Below, piece by piece: positions 1 to 7,958 of a stretch of DNA of 15,283 nucleotides. The translations under genes were made by a program, and so were the position numbers. The notes below the pieces were generated by a model. It worked only from the letters and a program-made list of their open reading frames with translations, did not search any database and had not been told where the DNA came from. Position 1 is the first letter of the stretch. Each line of letters begins with the position of its first letter. The stretch comes from Crateriforma sp964453205 (lineage in GTDB: Bacteria; Planctomycetota; Planctomycetia; Pirellulales; Pirellulaceae). Location of the stretch: contig CAYVRC010000146.1 in NCBI GenBank assembly GCA_964453205.1, positions 1 through 15,283 of the forward strand, given 5' to 3'.

Positions 1-1224
1 GAAGAAAACGGTGACACGTCGCAGACGCAGTACGCGATGCTGGCGCTTTGGACGCTGGATCGCTACGAGTTCCCCGTGGACTTGCCGAGGGTCGTCGAGA
101 CGGTGAATTGGCTCGGTCGTGTGCAAGATCCTAGTGGCGGTTGGCCTTATCACGGCGTCGATCCGGAGGGGCGTGGCAAGGTCCGCCAGAGCAGCATTTC
201 GATGTCGACGACCTTGGCCGCCGGCAGCGCGATCTTGATCGCCGGCGACGTGCTGCGAACCTTCGGGGATACCGCCAGCGACGAGCTCAGCGACATCGAA
301 GGTTTGCCCGAGGCGCTCAAGATCTATCGCGAAGACGACAACGAACGCCAACGTCGCCGAGCCCGCGTTCCTCTGGGGACGGTGATGGAACCTGTCGCCG
401 CGGCACAACGGTATCGCCGGGAGAATCCTTACGAGCGGCAAGGAAGACGCGGCGGCTTCGATTGGTACTACTACCAGCTTTACACGCTGGAGCGCTACGA
501 GAGCTTTTTGGAAATCGCACGCGGATCGGCTAAGGACAAAAGCCCGGCTTGGTACAACCAGGGCGTGACCGAGCTGATGGGCTACCAAGACGCGGCAACC
601 GGCGCGTTCGGGCTCAATGACATGAGCAGCACGCCGCCCCCGGTCTCCACCGCGTTTGCGATCCTGTTTTTGATTCGCAGCACGCAAAAGGCGATCGACG
701 ATTTGAACCGCGGTTCATTGGCCGGATCGCGGGGCTTGCCGGGCGACACCACGGACATTCGCGTCGAAGGGACGAAAATCAAAGGCCGACCGATCGCCAC
801 GGCGGTGACCGACTTGTTGCAGATTTTGGAACAAGACGGTGCCGACAAGCTGAGCGGCCAAAGCCTGCCCGAGGACATGCAGGTTTCCCAGGATCCGGCC
901 GAGCGAAGCGCGCAACTCGATCGCTTGGAACGTCTGGTCCGCGGCAGCCGATCCTGGCAGGCCCGCCGGGTGGCGGCGCGATTGCTGGGCAGTACCGACG
1001 AACTACGCGTCGTGCCGTCGTTGATTTTCGCGCTCAGTGACGGCGACGCCGTCGTCCGTCACTATGCCCGCGACGGGTTGCGGTTCATCAGCCGAAAATT
1101 CGACGGCTTCGAGATGCCCGACGATCCGACGCAGGAGGAAATTCGCAACGCCCAGCGTTCCTGGCGGGATTGGTACCGCAAAATGGATCCGTCTTACGTT
1201 TTTCTGGATTATGACTTGCGCTGA
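1..1224 (+). CDS. Alpha/alpha-toroid (prenyltransferase/squalene-cyclase-like) protein with HEAT-like C-terminus, 5' truncated
   Basis: The reading frame is open from base 1 (it reads EENGDTSQTQYAMLALWTL before the ATG at 37), so the gene starts upstream of the window; 407 codons are visible. Three stretches look like alpha/alpha-barrel repeats of the prenyltransferase/squalene-oxidase superfamily: QTQYAMLALWTLDRY, VQDPSGGWPYHG followed by STTLAAGSAILIAG, and DAATGAFG followed by VSTAFAILFLIR. No DxDD cyclase motif is seen, so a structural or binding role is as likely as catalysis. About 60-70 residues near the C-terminus (nt ~910-1100, around RRVAARLLG and DAVVRHYARDGLRFI) resemble HEAT repeats. 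The end is charged and aromatic (SWRDWYRKMDP). Only 37 bp separate it from the next gene, so it probably belongs to the same transcription unit. Family placement is by pattern only; function unknown. Confidence 0.75.
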   Translation, partial: EENGDTSQTQYAMLALWTLDRYEFPVDLPRVVETVNWLGRVQDPSGGWPYHGVDPEGRGKVRQSSISMSTTLAAGSAILIAGDVLRTFGDTASDELSDIEGLPEALKIYREDDNERQRRRARVPLGTVMEPVAAAQRYRRENPYERQGRRGGFDWYYYQLYTLERYESFLEIARGSAKDKSPAWYNQGVTELMGYQDAATGAFGLNDMSSTPPPVSTAFAILFLIRSTQKAIDDLNRGSLAGSRGLPGDTTDIRVEGTKIKGRPIATAVTDLLQILEQDGADKLSGQSLPEDMQVSQDPAERSAQLDRLERLVRGSRSWQARRVAARLLGSTDELRVVPSLIFALSDGDAVVRHYARDGLRFISRKFDGFEMPDDPTQEEIRNAQRSWRDWYRKMDPSYVFLDYDLR

Positions 1225-1261
1225 TCGATCCGTGTTTTCGTCGTCAACCCTTTGAATCTGA

Positions 1262-2236
1262 ATGTCTGTTTCTACTCCCAGCGAATCGACCGAGACGAGT
1301 GCCCCGGCCGGTGGCGATCCGTCGGGCGACGGGACGTTGGATCCTCGCTTGGGCCAGATCCGCGAAACGCGAAAGGCCGCCCGCGACAAGCTCCGCACCA
1401 GTCGCTTTGACATCGTCACCTCTTTGTTCATGGCGTTGATCCTGTTCATCGGGACGTTCGTCACGTTGCTGTTCATCGTTTGGCTGCTTTCGGGCGATCC
1501 CAAGCCCCTGATCTTGAAACCACAGATCGAAGAGGCCAACGGACGCGCCGACAACGCCGAAGGCTTCGAACGGGATTTCGAACCGCCGGGCGAGGAGGAA
1601 GTCGAAGAGTTGCTCGAACCGACGCTGGAAGACACGATCGAAGCGGTCACCGACGCGGTCAGCACGGTCGCGGCCAGTTTGGCGACCGCCGACACCAACC
1701 AAGCGGCGACCAATGTCGGCGACGGGATGGGGGACAGCCGGCCGCCGGGGCCGGCCGGAGAAGGCCCCGGCACGGTCCCCCGTGGCGAACGCTGGCAGCT
1801 GAATTTCGTCGCCAAGGACGTCAAGACTTACGCCAAGCAACTGGATCACTTCGGCATCGAATTGGCTGCGATGGGCGAAAGCCAAGGCGTCGATTATGCC
1901 TATGACCTTTCGACGTCGCCCAAGACCCGCAAGCTGATCGACACGACGACCGAAAATCGCTTGTACTTCATGTGGACCAAGCCCAGCCCGTTGCAAAGAT
2001 TCGATGAACAATTGATGCAACAAGCCGGCGTTCCCTTGCAGGGCAACCGCGCCAAGCTGCGTTTCATTCCGCCCGACCTGGAGGATCAGTTGTACGCCTT
2101 GGAAATGCAGTACGCGGGGACCCAAGGGCGAACGTCGGTGACCGAAATCGCGAAAACCATTTTCGAATGCAAGTCGGGCGGCAACGGTTTCGTTTTCGAA
2201 GTCGTCGACCAGCGTTACCGCGTGCCCAAGCGATGA
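1262..2236 (+). CDS. Single-pass membrane protein with acidic linker, next to ExbB/ExbD; function unknown
   Basis: A 324-residue protein. Residues 1-50 are hydrophilic and presumably cytoplasmic, with basic residues (RKAARDKLRTSR) just before one hydrophobic segment at about 51-76. Residues 100-130 are very acidic (EEEVEELLEPTLED), followed by an Ala/Gly/Pro-rich stretch to about 172. A globular domain begins near GERWQLNFVAKDV (175-187) and runs to the end. One N-terminal anchor, a flexible linker and a C-terminal domain is the layout of TonB/TolA-type partners of ExbB-ExbD motors, and the gene sits just before exbB. However, no TonB C-terminal signature is visible and the linker is acidic rather than Pro/Lys-rich, so a TonB-like role is only inference. 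The ATG at 1262 is chosen because it gives the usual short basic N-terminus ahead of the membrane segment; no strong ribosome binding site is visible. Confidence 0.75.
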   Translation: MSVSTPSESTETSAPAGGDPSGDGTLDPRLGQIRETRKAARDKLRTSRFDIVTSLFMALILFIGTFVTLLFIVWLLSGDPKPLILKPQIEEANGRADNAEGFERDFEPPGEEEVEELLEPTLEDTIEAVTDAVSTVAASLATADTNQAATNVGDGMGDSRPPGPAGEGPGTVPRGERWQLNFVAKDVKTYAKQLDHFGIELAAMGESQGVDYAYDLSTSPKTRKLIDTTTENRLYFMWTKPSPLQRFDEQLMQQAGVPLQGNRAKLRFIPPDLEDQLYALEMQYAGTQGRTSVTEIAKTIFECKSGGNGFVFEVVDQRYRVPKR

Positions 2237-2560
2237 CCGGGCAAGCCACAGCCGATCGCTACAACCCGCACAATCTGCCGAGATGCCCGGGCACCCCCAC
2301 ATGGCGTCGGCGAACTTTTTCTTCGGTGGTGTCGTTTCTAGTCAGGAGGGACCAAGATTGTCGGATCGCCGTGGCCGTTCACGCCGCAAACATTGCGGCG
2401 CCGCGGTCTCCGGGCGACATCGGGCAGGGTACATTGACGCGGGGTGGGCCGTTTTCACGTCGACCGACCGATTGCGGTCGGCCGGCTGATCCGTGTTGAT
2501 GGGCTGGTCCGTTCACTTTTCCGACTTGTTTTACTACCGGCTGAAGGATGGGATCCCTTG
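2237..2560. other. 324-bp gap before exbB with two perfect hairpins and an orphan Shine-Dalgarno-like site
   Basis: This is the longest non-coding stretch in the + strand block if exbB starts at 2561. It holds a perfect 8-bp stem with a 3-base loop (2382-2400, CGCCGCAA/ACA/TTGCGGCG), a perfect 7-bp stem with a 4-base loop (2464-2481, CCGACCG/ATTG/CGGTCGG) and an AGGAGGG run at 2344-2350. A TTGACG at 2434-2439 could be a -35 box, but no convincing -10 follows at normal spacing. Neither hairpin is followed by a T run, so they do not look like intrinsic terminators. The gap could carry an internal promoter or an mRNA leader for the exbB-onward genes; this is inference. Confidence 0.35.
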
Positions 2561-3202
2561 ATGGTCCTCGCTACCACACTTTTTGACGTCATCGCTTCAT
2601 CGACCTACTTGGCGTTGGGGTTGGTCGCTTTTTGGGGAATCTACTGCATCGTCGTGGTCTGGACCCGCGTCGGCCAGAAACGTTTTGCCAGCGAAGAAGA
2701 ACAGGACGCTTATTTAGACGAGATCGAACCGTTGCTGGAATCGGGCCAGTTCGACGCGGCACTGGAACGATGCGAAGGCGACTCGCGGGCGATTCCGCAA
2801 ATGGTCGAACTGGCCGTCGTCAATCGGCATCACGGCCTGCGGCGATCGCGGCAAATCATGACCGACCGTTTCCAACGCGACGTGCTCAGTGATCTGGAGT
2901 ACCGCCTGAGTTGGGTCGGCACGGTGATCAAGAGCGCGCCGATGATCGGGTTGTTCGGAACGGTCTTCGGCATGATGGGTGCCTTCCAAACCTTGGCGAC
3001 CGCCGAAACCGTCGAACCGTCGGCCCTGGCCGGTGACATCCAAGTCGCGCTGGTCACGACCGCCAGCGGGCTGGCGATCGCGATCCCGCTGATGATCTTG
3101 GTCGCCAACGTCAACATCAAGATCTCCAAGATGGAAGACTTGATCGGATCGGGCGTCACGCGGTTCTACGAAGCCTTCAAGACGGGGTTGTCTAGACAAT
3201 GA
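2561..3202 (+). CDS. exbB: MotA/TolQ/ExbB-family proton channel subunit
   Basis: A 213-residue inner-membrane protein of the ExbB/TolQ/MotA family, which with ExbD forms a proton channel turning proton-motive force into mechanical work across the envelope. Three membrane segments are visible: about 16-35 (YLALGLVAFWGIYCIVVVW), 118-143 with the family core IGLFGTVFGMMGAF, and 158-185 with the signature ASGLAIAIPLMI. A cytoplasmic loop of about 80 residues separates segments one and two, as usual. The frame can be extended to a GTG at 2444, but the extra 39 residues look like translated spacer; the ATG at 2561 puts the first membrane helix close to the N-terminus and has GAAGGA 12 bases upstream (spacing long). 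The stop overlaps the next ATG by 4 bases (ATGA), indicating translational coupling with exbD. The symbol denotes family; the name tolQ would fit equally well. Confidence 0.9.
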   Translation: MVLATTLFDVIASSTYLALGLVAFWGIYCIVVVWTRVGQKRFASEEEQDAYLDEIEPLLESGQFDAALERCEGDSRAIPQMVELAVVNRHHGLRRSRQIMTDRFQRDVLSDLEYRLSWVGTVIKSAPMIGLFGTVFGMMGAFQTLATAETVEPSALAGDIQVALVTTASGLAIAIPLMILVANVNIKISKMEDLIGSGVTRFYEAFKTGLSRQ

Positions 3203-3675
3203 GCCAGCATCTTTACGAACAGGATGATTCCTTTCACTTGCCACGCAAAAAACGTGTCGAGGAAGAAATGGACATCACGCCGATGATCGACATCACGTTC
3301 CTGTTGCTGATCTTTTTTGTCGTCGCGTCGAAAATGGACCCCGCGCAAACCGGAAAGATTCCCAGCGCCGACAACGGGTTGGCGGTCTCGGCCGACGATT
3401 CGGCTTTGCTGTTCTTGGAACCCGGACCCGGCGACAACGCCGTCGTGACGCGGCGCGACGGCACGCCGTTCAGCATGGACGAAGAACAACAGGCCGCCGA
3501 AATCGTCGAGTACATCGATAGTGAGATCAATAAAACCGTCGGCCAAAGCAAAAATCATGTCATGTTGATGGGCGACGCCAACATCAACGTCGGGCAAGTC
3601 ACTCGGGTGCAACAGATCATCGGCGATGCGTTCGAAGGACTGGACAACACCTTCATCGCGGTCAAGGAGCAGTAG
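3199..3675 (+). CDS. exbD: ExbD/TolR-family biopolymer transport protein (first copy)
   Basis: A 158-residue ExbD/TolR-type protein. A short cytoplasmic N-terminus with a basic patch (PRKKR) leads to the hallmark EEEMDITPMIDITFLLLIFF. Asp31 in MIDITF is the residue expected to carry protons through the channel, and the single membrane helix covers about 30-45. The rest is the periplasmic domain. Its ATG overlaps the exbB stop by 4 bases, so the two are translationally coupled and very probably form a complex. Its stop is one base before the GTG of a second ExbD gene. Length is typical for the family. Function by family is firm; the substrate of the system is unknown. Confidence 0.92.
   Translation: MSQHLYEQDDSFHLPRKKRVEEEMDITPMIDITFLLLIFFVVASKMDPAQTGKIPSADNGLAVSADDSALLFLEPGPGDNAVVTRRDGTPFSMDEEQQAAEIVEYIDSEINKTVGQSKNHVMLMGDANINVGQVTRVQQIIGDAFEGLDNTFIAVKEQ
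3664..3669 (+). promoter_or_regulatory. Ribosome binding site that fixes a GTG start for the zinc-ribbon ExbD
   Basis: AAGGAG lies 7 bases ahead of GTG at 3677, inside the last codons of the first exbD. The same frame is open to an upstream start at 3626, but only the GTG has a well-spaced Shine-Dalgarno, and it removes a Ser/Arg-rich stretch that looks like a shadow of the preceding gene. Confidence 0.75.
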
Positions 3676-3676
3676 C

Positions 3677-4507
3677 GTGTCGATCGCTTTGACCTGCGAA
3701 CATTGCGGCAGCCGGCATTCGGTGCATCCCCGGATGGCGGGACGCGAAATCCGCTGCCCTTCCTGTGACGCCACGATCACCGTACCCCTCCGAACTGCCC
3801 GCGACGAGGCCGCGTCGGATCCCGGCGACGTCGAAGAACCGGTCACCGCCCCATCCGGCCGCTGGTTGAATCCCGACGACGAGGAGGAGACCGGAAGACC
3901 GTTCGCGGCAACCTCCTCGGTCGCCGCACCGGCGATGTCCGTCGGCGGCGGGGGGCCTGCGACCTTGGACGACGACAATGATCCGGCGTGGGGATCGGCC
4001 CCAGAGCCGACGTTGGCCAACATGCCTTCGCTGGAAGATGACGTCGACGAAGCGGATTTGGTCGACGACCTGTTTCGCCGCAAGCAACGCGAAGAGGAAG
4101 AACTGGACATGACTCCGATGGTCGACGTGACCTTCTTGTTGCTGATTTTTTTCATGGTCACGGCGTCGTTCACCTTGCAAAAGTCGATCGAGATGCCGCG
4201 TCAGACGACGGACCTCCCCAGCACGGCCGACGAAGACATCGTGGACGAATTGGATGTCGTGGAACTGGAGATCGACGAATTCGGTTCCTTCTTGGTCTTG
4301 GCCCCCGACTGGGAACGGGAAACACCCGGTAAACAAAACTTGACGAACACTCTGATCGAAGCCGTCGCCGGGCGGCGTGACGGCATGAAGTTGAACATCA
4401 AGGTTCACGAGATGGCGAAACTGCAAGCCTTGGTCGATGGCATGGATGCGGGCACGATCGCCGGGTACACCGAAATCAAAGTCGCTCAGGTCGACGGTTT
4501 CGACTGA
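3677..4507 (+). CDS. ExbD/TolR-family protein with N-terminal MJ0042-like zinc ribbon (second ExbD)
   Basis: A 276-residue two-part protein starting at GTG 3677, one base after the previous stop. Residues 5-36 form a zinc ribbon with two CxxC knuckles (CEHC, Cys7/Cys10, and CPSC, Cys27/Cys30) separated by a basic HPRMAGREIR stretch, resembling the MJ0042-type ribbon common in planctomycetes. Residues ~40-135 are low-complexity, acidic and Gly/Pro-rich. Residues ~138-165 carry the ExbD signature EEEELDMTPMVDVTFLLLIFF with the proton-carrying Asp at 150. Residues ~170-276 are the periplasmic domain. By ExbD topology the ribbon lies in the cytoplasm. Typical ExbD proteins are about 140 residues, so the extra ~130 N-terminal residues are a real addition. 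The ribbon might sense metal or redox state or dock a cytoplasmic partner; that is inference. Confidence 0.88.
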   Translation: MSIALTCEHCGSRHSVHPRMAGREIRCPSCDATITVPLRTARDEAASDPGDVEEPVTAPSGRWLNPDDEEETGRPFAATSSVAAPAMSVGGGGPATLDDDNDPAWGSAPEPTLANMPSLEDDVDEADLVDDLFRRKQREEEELDMTPMVDVTFLLLIFFMVTASFTLQKSIEMPRQTTDLPSTADEDIVDELDVVELEIDEFGSFLVLAPDWERETPGKQNLTNTLIEAVAGRRDGMKLNIKVHEMAKLQALVDGMDAGTIAGYTEIKVAQVDGFD

Positions 4508-4568
4508 TCGACTGGTCACCAAGACTATCATCCTCTTTCTTGTCACTAGCCACGAACTTCTTCTCCTC

Positions 4569-7500
4569 ATGCTTGCCAAAGATTTGATCGACCGACTGGA
4601 GCGACTCGCGTTGCTCGATCAAGAGATCATCGAAGCGCTGCGCGAACAGCTTCAACAAAGCGGGAATCGTGTGACGCCCGAAGCGGTCGCCAAGTTGTTG
4701 GTCGACAACGGACAACTCACCCGCTTTCAAGCGACCAAGCTGATCGGCGAACTCCGCAGCGAGCAGTACGACGACGAGGATCAACCGGCCGAACCGGACG
4801 CGGCGACCGAGCCGGACGACTTGACGTTTTTGGATGACGAAAGCACGCAAGAGGAGACCGAAGCGATCGCCGATGCCGTGCCGATCGCCGAGGCGGTGCC
4901 GATCGCGGTTCCGGTCGACAACGACCCGATGCTGGCCGATCCGATTGCCGACGATCCGACCGGCATCGGTTCGGATCTGGCCGACGTCCCGATCGGTCCC
5001 CCGGACCGCACGGTTCGCCGTCCGTCGGGTAACCAGAAATCGGTCTGGGATTCGTTCAAAATCTACGGCTACGCGGGCATCATCGTGTTGCTGTGCCTGG
5101 CCTTCGCCGCGTTGTATTTCGTGCTCAGCAAAGGCAGCGCGGACGACGCCATCGAACTGGCCGACCGGGCGTACGATCAACAAAGTTACCAGCCCGCTCA
5201 AGAAAGCTACATGGATTTCTTGGACAGCTACGGCGCCGAAAACCAGTATTCCTCCCGCGCCCGGACTCGCATCACCCTGACCGAACTGTATCGCGCCGAA
5301 GGGCTGCCGGATCCCGTCCGTGGCTCGGCAGTCGCCCAGGCGGAGCTGCCGAAAATCGCCGACGAACCCGCCCTCAATGAGGATCGGGACGACTTGGCGG
5401 CTCTGTTGACCGACATCGCCGAAAACATCGCCGATGCCGCCGATCGCAGCGATTCGACGCAGGAAAAGCAAACCTTGCTGAAACGTTTGGACGAACAGAT
5501 CGAATTCATGAAGGACCCGGTGTACGTGTCGTCCAAGATGCGCGTCACGCTAGGGGGGCGTCTGGCGGCCGTCGCCGAATCGAGGGCCCGAGTGCAACGC
5601 GAGATCAACCGCAACTTGCAACTCGACGACGCGGTCACCGCCATGACCGCGTCGTTGGCCGAACAGGAAACCAAAGCGGCCTACGACACACGGTTCGCCC
5701 TGCTGCGTGACTTTCCCGAGCTTCGCGACAACCAGCGACTGGAAGAACTGATTCAAGAAGCCAGCGAGATTCAGGCGACACTGGTCGCGTCATCCCGCGA
5801 GCTTCCTGAAACGACCGACGTGGCCGTCCAGACCGATACGTTGCGGTCGATCGCCCTGACCACGTTGGTCGGCGAAGCGGTCCCGCGACTGCGAAGCGAA
5901 ATCGTGGCGATCCGTGCCGGCGAATCGGTGTTGGCGTTTTCCGCCGAAGACGGCCGCTTGCTGTGGCGAAAGTACGTCGGCGAAGCGTTGGACTATCCAC
6001 CGATTCCCGTCGACGGCGGCGACGGGTTGATCCTGACCAACGGCAATCGAAACGAAATCTCTCTCTGCCAAGGCTCCGACGGCGACATCCGGTGGCGCTC
6101 GATCCTCGGCGAACCGTTCAGTCAGCCCGTCTTGGTCGACCGTGAACTGTACGTGTCCGGCCGGTCCGGCAAGCTGTACGCGCTGGACGTCGAAACCGGC
6201 GACGTTCGCTGGGTGACGCAAATCCCGCAAGCCTTGGAAGCCAGCCCCGGTATCGACGGCCGTGCGAACAAGGCTTACTTGCCCGGCGATCACAGCAACC
6301 TGTATGTGCTCAACACGCGTGACGGATCGTGCCAGGAAAGCTTTTACGTCGGTCACGCCGAAGGAACGATATCGGTCGCCCCGGTGCCGTTGCTCGGACA
6401 CTTGTTCGTCTTCGAAAATTCGGCCACCAACAAGTCCAAGGTTCATATCCTCAAGTTCGACGAAAGCGGGACGGGACTGCAAGTCGCACAATCTCCGGTG
6501 CAACTCGATGGTAACGTCCGCGTGCGACCGATCGTTCAGAAACGCCGGCTGATCGTGTTGACCGACCGCGGGCAGGTCAGCGTGTTTGATGTCGAACCGA
6601 GCGCCGAACGGGACAAGGTTTCACGGATCGCCCGGTGCGCGCCGTCGTACAAACGATCGACGTCCACCCGGATGGCCGCCAGCGGCAGCCAGATGTGGAT
6701 CACCGGGACCCGAATCGCGCGGTTCCAGCTCCAGATCAACACCGGTCAGGTGGTCCGGGATTGGGTCAAGCACGAGGGCGACGCGTTCGTCGGTCAGCCC
6801 GTGGCGATCGAAGACACTTTGATTCACGCCAGAGTGATGCGTGGCACGTCGGGGATTCGCGTCACGGCGGCGTCCCCGGAAACCGGCGACACCCTTTGGC
6901 GGACCGACGTCGGCGTTCCGATCGCCATGATTCAGTCGGTTCCCGGTAAACGAGTCTTTCACGCCGTTACCAGTCAAGGCGCGTTGTTCGAAATCGATGC
7001 CCAGTCGATCTCCTCGGGCAGCACCAAAGGCCCCATCGAAAACCCCGGCGGCGAAGGCGTGGCCATGCGATTCATGGACCCCATCGCCGCCTCCACGGCC
7101 GACAAATCGACGCCGACTCGGATCTTGATCAATCGCGAAGAACCCAGCGAGATTTTGTTATACGATCCGTCACGAACCCGCGACCAACTGAGAAAAGTCA
7201 CGATCCAGTTGCCCACTCGCAGTCAAGCTTCCGGACAAGCCGTGGTGTCGGGCGGCGGCTTGCTGATGCCACTGGATTCGGGACGCATCGTCTTGGTGCG
7301 GCCACAGACCGGTGCCATGTTGGGCAGCCCGTTCCAGCCCGTCAGTGACCCGACCGGGACAGTCCGTTGGACCGATCCGATCCCACTGGCCGACGATCCC
7401 GATCAGGTCGTCATCGCGGACAGCCGAAACCGTTTGTATCGGCTGCGGGTCGGTGACCAGATCCGGGAATTGTCGCAGGTCGAACTGGAATCGCCGCTGC

Positions 7501-7958
7501 TGGGCCCCGCGACGCGGATCGGCAAGACCATGGTGGCGACCAAAGCCGGACCTTCGGCGGATTACGTCGTCGGTTTCGACACGACCAGCTTGGAAAGTCG
7601 TTTCGAGGTCCTGTTGAGCGCGCGGGTCCGGTGGGGACCGGTCTCGTCGGACGATCGACCGGAAGTCTGTTTGCTGCGTACCGACGATGGCCTGCTGAGG
7701 GCGCTGGACGAACAGGGGCGACAACAGTTCCAGGTCGAACTGCCCGAAGGCGAAATCGTCGGAAAACCGAGTCTGACCGGCGAGAATTGGTTGGTGACGG
7801 GCAAACGGGGTTGGATCGTCGTCGTCGATTCGTCGACCGGAAAGGTCGTCGACCAAGTCGACATCGGGCAGCCGATTTCCGCGCCGCCGCTCGCGCTGGG
7901 GGGCGGACGATTGTTGGTCCCTGGTGCCGAAGGTGTCATTTACATCGTGTCGTTATGA
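4569..7958 (+). CDS. Membrane-anchored PQQ-type beta-propeller protein with planctomycete kinase-like N-terminal module
   Basis: A 1129-residue protein in four parts. Residues 1-60 (DLIDRLERLALLDQEIIEAL, then LLVDNGQLTRFQATKLIGEL) resemble the helical module placed before the kinase domain in many planctomycete Ser/Thr kinases; no kinase domain follows. Residues ~65-160 are acidic with an Ala-Val-Pro-Ile-Ala repeat (VPIAEAVPIAVPV). One membrane helix spans about 165-187 (YAGIIVLLCLAFAALYFVLS). Residues ~190-440 are helical, starting TPR-like (ADRAYDQQSYQPAQESY). From ~447 to the end are PQQ-like propeller blades, for example LYALDVETGDVRW, ASPETGDTLWRTDVG and VVDSSTGKVVDQVDIG. Blades like these also occur in BamB, so cofactor binding is not implied. 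Expected topology is N-terminus in the cytoplasm and propeller in the periplasm. The frame is open upstream to 4437, but ATG 4569 avoids overlap with exbD; no strong Shine-Dalgarno is seen. Its stop overlaps the next gene (ATGA). Confidence 0.85.
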   Translation: MLAKDLIDRLERLALLDQEIIEALREQLQQSGNRVTPEAVAKLLVDNGQLTRFQATKLIGELRSEQYDDEDQPAEPDAATEPDDLTFLDDESTQEETEAIADAVPIAEAVPIAVPVDNDPMLADPIADDPTGIGSDLADVPIGPPDRTVRRPSGNQKSVWDSFKIYGYAGIIVLLCLAFAALYFVLSKGSADDAIELADRAYDQQSYQPAQESYMDFLDSYGAENQYSSRARTRITLTELYRAEGLPDPVRGSAVAQAELPKIADEPALNEDRDDLAALLTDIAENIADAADRSDSTQEKQTLLKRLDEQIEFMKDPVYVSSKMRVTLGGRLAAVAESRARVQREINRNLQLDDAVTAMTASLAEQETKAAYDTRFALLRDFPELRDNQRLEELIQEASEIQATLVASSRELPETTDVAVQTDTLRSIALTTLVGEAVPRLRSEIVAIRAGESVLAFSAEDGRLLWRKYVGEALDYPPIPVDGGDGLILTNGNRNEISLCQGSDGDIRWRSILGEPFSQPVLVDRELYVSGRSGKLYALDVETGDVRWVTQIPQALEASPGIDGRANKAYLPGDHSNLYVLNTRDGSCQESFYVGHAEGTISVAPVPLLGHLFVFENSATNKSKVHILKFDESGTGLQVAQSPVQLDGNVRVRPIVQKRRLIVLTDRGQVSVFDVEPSAERDKVSRIARCAPSYKRSTSTRMAASGSQMWITGTRIARFQLQINTGQVVRDWVKHEGDAFVGQPVAIEDTLIHARVMRGTSGIRVTAASPETGDTLWRTDVGVPIAMIQSVPGKRVFHAVTSQGALFEIDAQSISSGSTKGPIENPGGEGVAMRFMDPIAASTADKSTPTRILINREEPSEILLYDPSRTRDQLRKVTIQLPTRSQASGQAVVSGGGLLMPLDSGRIVLVRPQTGAMLGSPFQPVSDPTGTVRWTDPIPLADDPDQVVIADSRNRLYRLRVGDQIRELSQVELESPLLGPATRIGKTMVATKAGPSADYVVGFDTTSLESRFEVLLSARVRWGPVSSDDRPEVCLLRTDDGLLRALDEQGRQQFQVELPEGEIVGKPSLTGENWLVTGKRGWIVVVDSSTGKVVDQVDIGQPISAPPLALGGGRLLVPGAEGVIYIVSL

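Noticed and set aside
1003..2302. Long open frames on the - strand opposite the toroid and membrane protein genes
   Set aside because: Compositionally biased shadows (Ser/Pro- or Arg/Gly-rich) with no domain pattern, crossing the gap between two real genes.
2444..2560. N-terminal extension of the ExbB-type protein to a GTG at 2444
   Set aside because: The added 39 residues have no membrane or family pattern and cover one of the hairpins; ATG 2561 gives the normal distance to the first helix. It cannot be wholly excluded.
4863..4915. Short in-gene repeat coding for Ala-Val-Pro-Ile-Ala units
   Set aside because: A low-complexity linker in the propeller protein rather than a DNA repeat with its own role.
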